In this document: piece by piece, positions 9,869-20,588 of the stretch
Numbering within the stretch: the stretch's first letter is position 1
Layout of the letters: each line of letters begins with the position of its first letter
From: Armigeres subalbatus
Taxonomy: Eukaryota; Arthropoda; Insecta; Diptera; Culicidae
NCBI RefSeq assembly: GCF_024139115.2
Contig: NC_085140.1
Span: 23,280,035 to 23,344,034 of the forward strand
Length of the DNA stretch: 64,000 nucleotides
Direction of reading: 5' to 3'
Notes under the pieces: model-generated
What the model was told of the DNA's origin: nothing
What the model saw: only the letters and a program-made list of their open reading frames with translations
Database searches by the model: none
Program-made: the position numbers and the translations under genes

Positions 9869-9949
9869 CATATTACGGTGAAATTACGTCGCCTGCCTAG
9901 GATGGGGTTGGGTTTGACAGTGGGCCCTGTTAAACCTCTATAAAAAGCT

Positions 9950-10420
9950 GCATTATCCGCAAGTAGGCTCGGCCAAATCGACCGTGTGCCGCTCAAAGTG
10001 CGCAAGCCCAAGTCCTGGTGTTAGGTGGGACGCTAAACAGCCCTGACACGATGGCCCTCCGACGAGACAGGAGGTTTGCGCATGCCCAATAAGCCGCCTT
10101 TAAAAACAACCATTACGAACGACAGAGAAGATGTATAGACCGGTCATCGGACCGGATAGTCTGCATACCGTATCGAACGACAACGGCCAACGATGCATCA
10201 AATTTGCAGCCTCCCGCGGAATGGTAGTCCAAAGCACTTTCTTCTCCAGCAAAAATATCCACAAGGCCACATGGAAATCACCTAATCAAGAAACAGAAAA
10301 TCAAATCGACCACGTTCTAATCGACGGTAAATTTTTCTCCGACTTTTATTTAATACGAATATTTAATCCGACCACTATCTCGTTGCAGTATGTCTGCGCT
10401 CAAAACTCTCGACGGTGTAT
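9950..10420 (+). pseudogene. RTE-clade LINE, 5' region and end of the endonuclease domain (copy A, part 1)
   Basis: The leader (GGGACGCTAAACAGCCCTGA, GACAGGAGGTTTGCGCATGC) looks like the untranslated start of a mosquito RTE. From 10,131 the frame reads MYRPVIGPDSLHTVSNDNGQ and later NQIDHVLIDGKFFSD, the C-terminal part of the RTE endonuclease. After a frameshift, 10,391-10,420 reads CLRSKLSTVY. Here the frame is cut by the CR1-like LINE and resumes at 15,772 with NTRRSRPPRLN. Most of the N-terminal endonuclease is missing. Confidence 0.75.
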
Positions 10421-10512
10421 TTGATGATTTTGCATTCTGAACCACCTTTGAGTTCGGACGCGCTTTTTTAGCGCTCGTGTATATAATTTTATTATTTTGA
10501 CTTTTTTTTATA

Positions 10513-10731
10513 AATATTGTAGATCCAGTTGAAAACCGAACTGAGCTCTCGCGACAATCGCATTTTCTCCTATTTGCGGATGTCACAACTGCATCGCAAG
10601 TGGTGCGCATGATGGCGCACGGCTATGGCATAGATGCGCACTACTCGCGATGCAGTTGCGACATCCGAAAATGAGAGAAAATGCGATTGTCGCGAAAGCT
10701 CAGTTCGGTTTTCAACTGGATCTACAATATT
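10513..10731. repeat. Palindromic 5' region of the CR1-like LINE
   Basis: AATATTGTAGATCCAGTTGA at 10,513 pairs with the sequence ending TCTACAATATT at 10,731. The arms (about 10,513-10,600 and 10,643-10,731) match almost throughout, so the same peptide frame (DAV-T-ERKCDCRESSVRFS type) is readable on opposite strands. The loop is about 20-40 bases. The right arm leads directly into the ORF1 leader; the left arm is its inverted duplicate. Confidence 0.85.
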
Positions 10732-10798
10732 ATTAGCTGACCGCGCGCGACCTCCGCGTTCGTTTTTTTCTCTCGTAAGTAAGTACCCGCGTGTGACA

Positions 10799-12666
10799 AT
10801 GAAGTGTGGAATGGTGAACTGTGCACAAAACGATAATCGTTTTTTGGCGATGTCACGGCAGCTGCAGACGTAGATTTCACGCAGCATGTGTAGGAATGCA
10901 GCGCAGTCACGAGGAAGTATTGCGGACTTTCATGCTCCCACTATGTCAAGACTGTCAGGAAAAGTTCACCTTTGAACAAAACCTGCAACATTTAGCAGAA
11001 TCCTTCTTTAATATTAAAGAATACATTGAGCGCACTTTGTCTGCAAACCATAAACTGCTTTCTAACTACGAAAGCTTAGCTGCCACTCATGACGAAACGC
11101 TTAAACGCGTAGAAAAAATGTTTGGTACTATTAAGCAAAACATTTCAAACGTCGCCAACGACTGTGGAAAAGACCGCCAATTCGGCAGCAGCTGCAACAA
11201 CAACAACAACAACGGAAGCAGAACACTCAACAGACTTGCTGCCGGACCTCATGAATGCAGTCAAGAGCGACTTGGTAACTTTAACCAAGTCAGCTGTGAC
11301 TGCAGCAATAACTGAAATTACATCAGCAGTAGCAAAACGAAGCACAACTGGAGACTTCCCTCACTTAATTTCTTTGAGTGAGCAACTTTTAGAGGAGGTC
11401 AGGTCAGTTTCTGCTGCTATTCCCAATATTGACTGCAGTACTGATAAAATCTCAACGCTCGCAAACAAGACTTTGGCGGATGAACTAGCAGAGGAATCCC
11501 AAGACAAAAACTCCACTGAAAATAATTTAGTTGCTGGGGCTCACAATCCACAATCTCCACTCAACATCAAAGTAAAACAGCACCAACCAAACCCATCTCT
11601 GCCATTGCAGAGCTTTTCGCTGAGCGATGCGCAAAAATGGCGCAAGTCAAGGGAAGTTGTGTTAGACATCTCAATAAAGCTGGTTGGAAATGCTTTCTGC
11701 CATGTAAAAAATGTAGCTGGAGTCCAGACTGGAAAAAAACTGGAAGAATACCGGCAGCATGAAATTTCCAGAAACACCCTCACCAATAATCCGTTGACTG
11801 AAAAGGCGACTAACAGTAAAAGACATCATAAACAAAAAGCTCCACCAATAAGAAGCAAAAACAACGTTACAACTTCCTACACCAGCAAAAACAACAACAA
11901 TAACAACAAATCTACAGACAAACAGCTGCTCGTAATGGCAAAGCATCAATTTTCCGGACCCCCAGCATCTACAGACCACCCAATTGCAGCTCTCTCTGCT
12001 CCTGCTGCAAAATCGTTCATCAATTTCAAAAAAGGTGAAATGATAAACCTTGCCAAAAAAACAAAACCCACACCTCCACCAATCCTCAACCAACAGAGTG
12101 AACCAAATATCGAAAATCTGCAAAGCCTTCAGCAACAGCACCAGCAACAACAACAACAGCATCTACGACAACAACAAGAACAAAATCATCAACAACACCA
12201 AATATATCAGCAACAACAACAACAACAGGGAACACAACTACCGAATCCTGACAGCCAATTTGAGTTAGATCCGATGAGACCACCCATCGTCCGTCTGACT
12301 CAGCAATCCACCGAAGGAGACGGCCGTTTCCTTAAAGCCAGACTACGTGACCCGAGGATTATGAAGGTTGTCCGGTTGTTTTTGGCATACATGAAGGACC
12401 AGTCTGCTAATGTATGCGTCGAGGGAATGACTCCAACGAGCATCAGGATGCTCCTTGCATCTGAAGGACTGCCGACTGCACCAGAACATCTACATCAAAT
12501 ATTCATCCAAGTACATCAGGAATACGGAATTGGGCCAGCAGAAGCTGCAGCTGATCTACAGTCATACCGACAATACCTGTCCAGCGAGCGGACACATCGC
12601 CTGCAACAACTACGGGAGAGCACAACGAGGTACCACTCTCCTTCCCCCGGAAATTTTCGCAAGTAA
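10799..12666 (+). pseudogene. CR1-like ORF1 with PHD-like zinc finger and poly-Q region
   Basis: Starts at ATG 10,799 with KCGMVNC. A frameshift at the T-run near 10,840 leads to WRCHGSCRRRFHAACVGMQR and LPLCQDCQEKF, which together give a Cys/His pattern of PHD type. A second shift at about 11,130-11,200 enters the long frame that ends at 12,666. This carries a helical region, a poly-Gln tract encoded by CAA/CAG at about 12,120-12,230 and a C-terminal RLFLAYMKDQSANVCVEGMT segment of unknown function. ORF1 proteins of this type bind element RNA. The two frameshifts make this copy non-functional. Confidence 0.7.
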
Positions 12667-12701
12667 GGACGCCTTCTTCGGCTGAAGAAAGTAGCACTAT
12701 C

Positions 12702-15616
12702 TTGCTTCCAACAAGTACTTCATCAAAACAGAATGCGACTGAAGTTTTAATTTACTGTCAGTTTACTCTCAATCGCATAAAAAGCCCAGCTAAAATGAAG
12801 GAAATTCATAATAACATCTTAAGTTCGCCCTTCTCGGTTATTTTGGCAACTGAAACCAGCTGGGATGAAAGCGTGAATAGTGAAAAATTTTTTGGAATCA
12901 GCTTTAACGTATTCAGGGACGATCGCGATTTCTTAGAATCAAGAAAAAAGTCTGGCGGTGAAGTTCTAATCGCAATCTCTAGCAATTTTGATTCAGAAAT
13001 AATAACTACCAAAAAATATAAGAACTTTGAGCATGTTTGGGTGAAATCTAACATTGCAGGAGAAACCCATGTTTTCTCCTCTGTGTATTTCCCACCGGAA
13101 CACGCGCAAACAACATCTTATGAAAGTTTTTAAAAACTGCAGAAGAAATTTTATCAGGACTTCCACCTGAAGTCAAAGTACATATTTACATATTTACGGA
13201 GACTTTAACCAACGCACCGTTGACTTTATTCCGGATTCAGAGAACGAACAAATTCTACTTCCAGTCGCTGGGGAAAATGAAACACTTATGTTTATATTTG
13301 ACAGAACTGCTAGCCTAGGACTTAACCAAATCAATCACATTAAAAATCAACAGAACTGTTACCTTGATCTCCTACTAACCAATATTCAAGAAGATTTCTG
13401 TGTGACTAAATCATTGAATCCCTTATGGAAAAACGAAACATTCCACACGGCAATCGAATACTCTGTGTTCGTTCATGAATATAAAAAACCCAGCGACTGT
13501 GACTTTGAAGAAGTTCTTGAATACAACAAAGCAAACTATGACAACATAAGACATAAGCTAAGTAGATTTCACTGGAAGCAAATTTTAGAGAATGAAGGTA
13601 ATATTAAATCTTCCGTTGATTTCTTTTATAACATCATTTTTGATATTATTATTGATAAGGTTCCAAAAGAAGAAAACGACGGAGCGGAAATTCAAAATAT
13701 CCAATTTGGTACAATAGGCAAATAAAAAAATTAAAGAATCGCAAACAAAAATTACATAAAACTTACAAGCTAGACAAGACGAATGAAAATTTGGAAAAAA
13801 ATTTAGACATCTGCGATAAATTAAAATTAGCATATTGATGTAGCATTTGAACACAACACGAAAACAGAAAAACAAATAAAGTCATGTCCAAAGAACTTCT
13901 GCCATTACGTAAAATCAAAATTAAAATCAGACAATTTTCCGGCCACCCTGTATTTAGACGAACGGGGCGGTAATTGCTCGGAAAATATTTGTCAATTTTT
14001 TGGAGATTTCTTCCAAGAAATATACACCACCTTCTCGGAACAAGATCGCGACCTAGATTTTTTTGCGCCTATCCCAGAATTCGCTAGGGATATCAGTGTT
14101 AATCAGATCATGGTGAACGATATACTAAGCGCTTTAAAAAACTTAGATGCATCTAAAGGCCCTGGTCCTGATGGTATTCCACCGATATTTATGAAAAGTC
14201 TGGCTAAAGAGCTTACTGCACCTTTGTTTTGGCTCTTCAGATTGTCATTGGAATCCGGAAATTTTCCCAGGGTATGGAAAAGCTCCTATCTTGTGCCTAT
14301 CTTCAAATCAGGCAAAAAATCTGACATTCGTAATTACCGTGGAATATCCATTATCTCATGCATTCCCAAACTTTTTGAATCCATTATCAAAGAAAAATTA
14401 TTTTCAGAATTACGAATAAGCAGCATGGATTTTTCAAAGGTCGCTCTACCGCTACAAATTTAATAGAATTCATTGACTATTCTCTTAATGCAATGGATAA
14501 TGGTAACTACGTGGAAGCTCTATACACTGACTTTAGCAAGGCGTTTGATCGCATTGACATTCCAATGTTACTCTTCAAATTGCAAAAAATTGGAATTGAG
14601 CCAGGACTCCTTAGATGGCTTGAATCTTATCTCACAGACCGGCAACAAATAATAAAATTTAACGGAAAGAAATCCAATCCCATTCAAGTCACTTCAGAAG
14701 TTCCACAAGGCTCTCATCTTGGCCCTCTTTTATTTATCTTATATGTAAATGACATTACCTTCATTCTCAAAAATATAAAGATTTTAATTTATGCCGATGA
14801 CATAAAGCTATTTATGGAAATAAAAAATGAAGACGACATAATAATATTCCAGAATGAAATACACATGTTTTATACATGGTGCAGAAAAAGCCTATTGCAA
14901 CTGAATGTTAAGAAATGCAACATAATATCATTCAGCAGAAAAAGAATAACACCAAATACACAAATTGTATTAGGGAACAATACTGTAGAAAGACACGAAA
15001 GAGTTAGGGATTTAGGAGTGATTTTAGATTCGAAACTAACTCTTGTTGATCACTATAACACAATCATCCACAAAGCTAATAATATGCTAGGCTTTATCAA
15101 GCGTTTTTGCTTCAACTTTCAGGATCCCTATACAATCAAAACACTATATATTTCATATGTACGATCTATACTGGAATATTGTAGCATTGTATGGTCGCCT
15201 AATACAACCACATATGAAGAAAGAATAGAGTCAGTACAAAAGCAATTTCTATTATACGCTCTTCGTAAATTAGGTTGGACGTCATTTCCTCTTCCATCTT
15301 ATGAAGCACGTTGCATGCTTAAAATATACAAACTTTGAAAGAGCGTCGAGAATGTGCAACGGTTTCATTTGTTAACGATATAGTTTCTCAACGTGTTGAT
15401 TCAACTGAAATTTTATCGAAATTTAACTTTTAACTACTTCGACATAGAACATTATTTTTAACCAACCACTGCCGAACAAATTACGCCAAATTTGGGCCTC
15501 TCAACCGAATGATGGCCGTTTACAATCAACACTGCGAAACTATTGACTTAACAATGTCTCGGCATAACATTAGACAGTATTTTCAAAGAACAAACATTAC
15601 AAATTCAGCAATATAA
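12702..15616 (+). pseudogene. CR1-like ORF2: endonuclease and reverse transcriptase
   Basis: The endonuclease part has LATETSWDES (catalytic Glu), NVFRDDRDFLESRKKSGGEV, VYFPPEHA and, after a frameshift near 13,130, YGDFNQRTVDF (Asp/Asn site) and LDLLLTN. The reverse transcriptase has ASKGPGPDGIPPIF, NYRGISIISCIPKLFESI, YTDFSKAFDRID, VPQGSHLGPLLFILYVND and the catalytic IYADDIKLF. A further frameshift lies at about 14,440-14,490. After the stop at 15,338 a shifted frame continues with RRECATVSFVNDIVSQRVDS and LFLTNHCRTNYAKFGPLNRM-type sequence to about 15,616, the usual C-terminal tail. All catalytic motifs are readable but no single frame spans them. Confidence 0.85.
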
Positions 15617-15729
15617 ATTCAAAATCAAAATTATACATCACTTTACTAAAAAACCTATTATTTAATTATACTATAGCATTACAAAAACAAACATGTATAT
15701 GTATATGTACTAGTCTACGTTGGTTGGCG

Positions 15730-15737
15730 AAATAAAA

Positions 15738-15768
<31 letters not shown>

Positions 15769-15771
15769 AAT
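15730..15771 (+). repeat. (AAAT)n tail of the CR1-like LINE
   Basis: About ten tetranucleotide units close the element, directly before the RTE frame resumes. Microsatellite 3' ends are typical of CR1/L2-type LINEs. Confidence 0.8.
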
Positions 15772-16198
15772 AATACGCGTCGGAGTCGTCCGCCGCGGCT
15801 AAACATTGGGTGGCTACGAGACGGTAAACTAGCCCAAGACTACGAGCAGCAGCTGGAAGTGGCACTCCCAACGCAAGAATGGCTGGAGAGATATTCGATC
15901 CGCCATTGGAAGCACCGCAACCGCTGCACTAGGCACGGTGCCCTTGGATCAGAGAAACGACTGGTATGACGGCGAATGTGAGCATTTAGAGAATAGTGCA
16001 GCATGGCGAGATTGCTGCAACACTGCATGAGGGCGAACGAGGCACGATACAAATGGACGCGTAACAGACAAAACTTGATTTTTCGGAGCAAAAAGCGCAG
16101 GCAGGAAGATCGAGACCGTGAAGAGACGGAGCTTCTATGAGAAGTCCTATGAGAAAGTTCTATGAGAAGTTAAACCATTCACGAGAGGGCCACCTCAT
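15772..16198 (+). pseudogene. RTE copy A, part 2 (linker before the polymerase)
   Basis: The frame resumes with NTRRSRPPRLNIGWLRDG and LAQDYEQQLEVALPTQEW, then NDWYDGECEHLENSAAWRDC, MRANEARYKWTRNRQN and FYEKLNHSREG in changing frames. This is the RTE region between endonuclease and polymerase. It is interrupted at about 16,198 by the 15-16-bp tandem array and continues at 16,533. Confidence 0.75.
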
Positions 16199-16532
16199 GA
16201 CCTTCGAGTGTTTGATCTTTGACTTTTTGATCTTAGACCTTTTGTCCTACAACCGTAATTTCTATCTTTTGTTCTTTCGACCTTATGTCCTTCGACCTTA
16301 TTACTTTCGACCTTTTCTCATTTGACCTTTTTACTTTCGACCTTTTGTACTTCGACGTTTTTACTTTCGACCTTTTGACTCAGGTTTTTTGTTTCGAACT
16401 TTTTTCCCTTCGACCTTTTGACCCTTCGATCTTTTGTCCTTTCGACCTTTTGACTATTTTTTTTAGTTTCGACCTTTTGTCCCTTCGAGCTTTTGACCCT
16501 TCGACCTTTTGACCTTCGACCTTTTGTCCTAC
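16199..16532 (+). repeat. Tandem array of TTCGACCTTTTGTCC units inside the RTE
   Basis: About 20 degenerate copies of a 15-16-bp unit (TTTCGACCTTTTGTCC, with variants such as TTACTTTCGACCTTT). The RTE frame stops before it (FYEKLNHSREG) and resumes after it (YNMCKDINGNLLTNERQVT), so the array is an insertion. The same unit makes up the arms of the foldback element at 27,266-28,196. Translations such as FDLLSFRPFDPSTF are repeat artefacts. Confidence 0.75.
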
Positions 16533-16660
16533 AACGGTCCTATAATATGTGTAAGGACATAAACGGGAACCTTCTTACGAACGAGCGTCAGGTAACCCAA
16601 AGGTGGTGGCAGCACTACGAAGAGCACCTGGATGAAATGCAATTGACCTTTCCCGTCAAA
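16533..16660 (+). pseudogene. RTE copy A, part 3
   Basis: YNMCKDINGNLLTNERQVTQ followed by RWWQHYEEHLDEMQ is the conserved RTE segment just before the polymerase fingers. The polymerase that should follow is missing: the next RTE match is its far C-terminus at 16,942. A MITE sits at the deletion. Confidence 0.75.
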
Positions 16661-16681
16661 AATTGTATCTCGTTTTATTGT

Positions 16682-16941
16682 CTCAGTCGATTTTTGGCTT
16701 ATTTAGGGTAAGCTTTCCCAAAGAACGCATATTTTTTTACGTCTCTAAGTATTTTTAAAATCAAAAACAAAAACCCAAAAAGTGCTGCACGTGTGAACCG
16801 GCTTGAAAAATTCACCCGATGTTCGTTCAAAATCGGGCCAATCTTAAAAAACTTTTTCGATTTTTGTTTTAAATTTTAAAAATACTTAGAGGCGTCAAAA
16901 AATATGGGTTCTTTGGGAAAATAAGCCAAAGAATCGATTGA
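16682..16941. mobile_element. Foldback MITE of 260 bp in the RTE
   Basis: CTCAGTCGATTTTTGGCTTA on the left matches, inverted, CTCAATCGATTCTTTGGCTTA on the right. Complementarity continues through TTTCCCAAAGAAC and CTCTAAGTATTTTTAAAAT, giving arms of about 85 bp around a centre with GTGCTGCACGTG. It lies between two RTE fragments that are normally about 1.5 kb apart. Confidence 0.75.
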
Positions 16942-17167
16942 GCGAGGAGGGCCGAGGGTAGGCCAGAATGACAGACAGTAATCCGGCGAAAATGGTTCTT
17001 GATGACGATCAAAAGGGAGCAAGAAGGCGAGGTGCACAGCGAGCAAAGTGAAGGACGATTTGCGGGCCCTCTACAGACTGCGTTGTTGGCGACGTGCAGC
17101 CAATGCTGCCATGGACCGAGCTGAATGGAGAAGACTTTTGTGCCTTGCGCACATGCCACTCCGGCCT
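16942..17167 (+). pseudogene. RTE copy A, part 4 (C-terminal domain)
   Basis: MTDSNPAKMVLDDDQKGARR and RRGAQRAK, then after a frameshift VKDDLRALYRLRCWRRAANA and MDRAEWRRLLCLAH, are the C-terminal tail of RTE proteins. A SINE interrupts the 3' end at 17,168; the last RTE bases reappear at 17,604-17,645. Confidence 0.75.
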
Positions 17168-17603
17168 CAAGACGAGCTGGGTGTTCTAGGGGCTACCGCT
17201 TCTGCCTTAAAAGCAGGATGTCGTGGGTTCAGCTCCAGGTTTATCCCTTTCCTATTTTATATTTCTATCTTAGTTTTTTCTGTGTTTCATGTTCTACCAA
17301 AACGATTCCTTCTATTATAACCTTCCACATTAACAATACCAAAAAACTCCCGTGACACATATGAGAGTTCATAGAGTTCTCTGTATCTTTCTTAAAGTAG
17401 GTGCCCAACTAACCATCCTTCCCCTTCGTCAGCATTCGCAAGTACGTGGCCAGGACAGATCTCGACTATTGAAGAGTGCATTGCTTTCATCTAATAGATA
17501 GTGATTAATCCCAGTAACGGATGAAAGTGATGCTTCTCTCATGCAATAGTCCAGGCTTGTACCACCTACGAATTTGTGGGAATTGCTCAATGCTTATGCT
17601 AAT
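17168..17603 (+). mobile_element. SINE-like retroposon with 21-bp target duplication
   Basis: The insert is flanked by GCGCACATGCCACTCCGGCCT (17,147-17,167) and the same 21 bases with one change (17,604-17,624). It begins with a tRNA-like head (GGGGCTACCGCTTCTGCC, a pairable anticodon-like stem, then B-box-like GGGTTCAGCTCC) and ends in a GCTTATGCTAAT tail. The last 110 bases match 28,647-28,765 (CAGGCTTGTACCACCTACGA, TGCTCAAT). Length and head indicate a tRNA-derived SINE or a short chimeric retroposon. It has no coding capacity. Confidence 0.6.
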
Positions 17604-17645
17604 GCGCACAGGCCACTCCGGCCTTAGTTTGATAATAAATAATTG
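17604..17645 (+). mobile_element. 3' end of RTE copy A
   Basis: GCCACTCCGGCCTTAGTTTGATAATAAATAATT is the usual end of the RTE tail: the last codons and a short AT-rich terminus. It is separated from 17,167 only by the SINE. Confidence 0.6.
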
Positions 17646-19059
17646 TTAACTTGTGTAAATTTGTTGTATCCATACCATAAAATCATTCATACTAACATCT
17701 TCTGTTACTCATGAAGAAAACTTTGTATTGCTTATATTTCTTTTTCAGTTTTTAATTGTTTTTGTTTCACTTTTTGCCTTTTTCTAATCTCAAGAAATTT
17801 TTTTTTTTCGATTATTCATTCCAAATCTTCGAGAGAATATTCTTATCTAAACTTGCCATTATGTACCTGCATGACAGCTGACTTGAGCAAGAACATATTG
17901 CACTTAACGACCGTTTGTTATAGCTGAGATTTTCCATGCGAAGCCAATTCCATCATGAGTGTGGCGAATTGTTCACCACCCAGAATTCGCGCACCATCGC
18001 AAGCCAATCAACCACACACCACGATTCCGCCTTTGTTACTTTTTCGGTTCACATCTTATGGCTGCTGGAATGCTTTTCCCCTGAGCTTCAATCATTCAAA
18101 CAATTTACCTTCCTCGCCGTACAAAACGCACAACAATCAAAACTCTGAGCGAGCGGGAGCTCACGTGTCGTTGCCGTTCGGAGCTGATCTTGTAGACAAG
18201 CCGCGTTCCGGAGGTGGGCTGCAGCCGTTTGCCGAACCGCATGCAACAGCCTGTTAGATTCAAATCAGCTGGAGCGGTGAAAAGTTTCGACAAATGCGCA
18301 CATTTTCTGAGCATAACAGTTCCGAAACCCCAACACACCCCCACACCCTTTGGCTCCTTCAATGAAGGAAGTTCTCTCAATGTCTCTCTTATCCATTCTC
18401 TGATAACGACGACAATAATCAGGAAGCAATGTAAAGCCTGAGCAATTGGCGTAGCAAGGATTTTGTTTGATGCCGGAAAATTCTTTTTTGCAAGGTATGA
18501 ACAAAGTATTAACTATTTTTTGCCGTGTTCTCTAAAGCTTAAGTTTGTTTGACCAACCATACTGTCTATGATCGAATATCAGTCCCATATGAATTACCGT
18601 CGTTTTCGAGTTAGAATCTGTAACACTCGTATGAATAATAGTATTATCGAATGCAACTGTTAAATAGGAACTACTGCTCCATTATGACCAGATCGACTGT
18701 TCTTGCTCAAATGACCAACAAATGCTAGCTTGGGACTGACACTTATTTTCAATGTACAAGTATTGGGCTCTACAAAAAAGGGAAGAAAACTCTTCAATAC
18801 GTCGCTTCACTAGAATACGAATAGTGGGTTATCACAATTATAGTCAACCGCCTTTAACTCGCCCAACACACGTCTTTACTTGACACGAACTTATGCAGAA
18901 TTTCACTGGAATACTTAGGATGGATTCTATGTCAAAGGTTCATCTTAGTTCACGTTAATTCCCTTCGATTTTAATCTATAGGTCGACTAATAAAACATTC
19001 TGCTTAAATCAGTCTATACTGTTCCGAAATACCTCGCCCCCTCTAGCTACCTCGATGGT
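17646..19059. other. Low-copy AT-rich DNA, no gene recognised
   Basis: No conserved frame. The overlapping frames at 17,936-18,504 on both strands are short, without known motifs. There is no obvious repeat, which suggests intron or intergenic host sequence. Confidence 0.4.
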
Positions 19060-19980
19060 CTGTTAGTGCCACTGGCATTATCCTTAGGCTCTCCGGTTCT
19101 TTGCTCCATCAGGATGCGACCAGGGGGCTACCCAATAAAGCCAGGAATGCTTTCTTTCTGCATCGTTCTCGTCACCACAGATCGAATTCACACCCCCTAG
19201 GGTGGCTTTTATCCCAATGAACCGAAGTCGATGCGGAGAGATGCGACGGCAGATCCCTATCTCTCGCAGCCGTCGAAGTCCGTCGAGCTGATTCCAACCA
19301 TCATTCGGCTTCAAGCACCCGTAGGAACCTGCACGAACATTCTAAATCGGTCTCTTCCATCAGTGCATAGCAGCGGAAGCAGTAGTGAAGCTCTTTTGAG
19401 TGGCTTGTGCTAAAAATTCCCCCAGCAGTGTGCCTCCATCCAGCAGGGATTAGTTTTATTCCTGTGTGAAAAACTGTGATGAAGTAATCCCCTGGAACTT
19501 GCATTGAGAAAAGTTTACTGGAACCGAGTGATATACTTACTAAAGCGGAAAAGTCTATTCGATTGGAAAGAAAAGTTGCTCATTCCAAGTGCAAATCCCG
19601 GATCCATCAATCTATAATCGTATCCTGAAGTGGAGTACCCACACCGTTTTTGTCTCCCCCTCGACCTCCCCAGTCAATTTCAGTGTCGCCCTCCCGGAGA
19701 GAAATCGAGACGGAAACATTCGGGGGGAAGCCTTGAAAAGTGTGCGGATAAGTGAATGCAGTTTTGAACGGCGAGCACTTGCCAACTCTGAGCATTTCAG
19801 CAACTTGCTCTGCTTGAGTTCTACAGTCAGTGCAAACAAAATCCTCCAGAAGTTGAGGAAGAAAATTGTCAATAAAATACATAACCGATAGTGCTTTCTA
19901 CGGGGTGGAAAAGTGTTCAACCGTCTTTTTGTGCTCGGAGGAAAACCAACGTCCAGCTGTAAGAAAAATAGTTCGGGAAA
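19060..19980 (+). other. Possible host untranslated exon
   Basis: Base composition is more balanced than in the flanks, there is no transposon signature, and the block ends at GGGAAA followed by GTGAGTGTGG, a good splice donor at 19,981. A second donor-like site (AAGG followed by GTAAGTG) is at 20,296. TCAGTGC words near 19,358 and 19,829 resemble insect initiators. No long conserved frame is present, so if transcribed it would be 5' untranslated. RNA evidence would be needed. Confidence 0.25.
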
Positions 19981-20588
19981 GTGAGTGTGGGAGGATTATG
20001 TAGGTGGTGCAAACGTGTGATCCGACATGGTCGGTTGGGCAAAAATAGCTGCGTGTGGTGTTCGCGTGTGAGAGCGATTAGGGCACCGGGAATACACTGT
20101 TGCCCACGGCTTACTTCTGAATTACAACAACCTGCGGGAGGATAATCACTTCGACCCCCATCTTCAGGCATCCAGCCGCCGTCATTAGGTCGATTAAATT
20201 GCCAGACAACGGCGTCGTCCTCTGTAAAAATAAGCCCTTTAATGAAAACCGGAGAGCGGAAGTGAATGAAATGTGAACAATAGGTTTCCATAAGGGTAAG
20301 TGATGTTTATGTTTTGTCAGAAATATTCCGAAGCATTCATTTTATATAATAATTAGATAATTAGTCTATTAGAATCTTTTTGATAGCTTGAGGATCATTG
20401 CGATAATTCAGAGAAATATGGTGTGTAATTAAGGTCAATTTAACGCAAAGGCAAGAGAGAAGCTTAACATTTAACATTTTTCGTGAAGAATTTAAATGTA
20501 CAACCACAAACGCAATATCTGATCGAGCTAATTTTCAACAGCAAAAAATGGGACCAAATTCGGCCAATGTTTTTGTGTTTATGAACAA
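19981..20588. other. Low-copy spacer
   Basis: No repeat or recognised coding frame. The 124-residue minus-strand frame at 19,917-20,291 has no known motif. Confidence 0.35.

Larger units (their letters stand above)
10421..15771 (+). mobile_element. CR1-like non-LTR retrotransposon nested in RTE copy A
   Basis: The boundaries are set by the split RTE frame: codon Y of STVY ends at 10,420 and N of NTRRSRPPRLN begins at 15,772, so no bases of the host element are visibly lost and no target duplication is seen. The insert has a 5' region with a palindrome, ORF1 with a PHD-like finger and poly-glutamine tract, ORF2 with endonuclease and reverse transcriptase, and an (AAAT)n tail at about 15,730-15,771. 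PHD fingers in ORF1 and microsatellite tails are known from CR1/L2-type elements. Several frameshifts show it is no longer active. Confidence 0.8.

Noticed and set aside
11671..12283. Minus-strand frames of poly-Val/Leu type across the CR1-like ORF1
   Set aside because: They are the complement of the CAA/CAG poly-Gln region.
19917..20291. 124-residue minus-strand frame
   Set aside because: No motif, no start context and it overlaps a better-supported plus-strand untranslated exon candidate.
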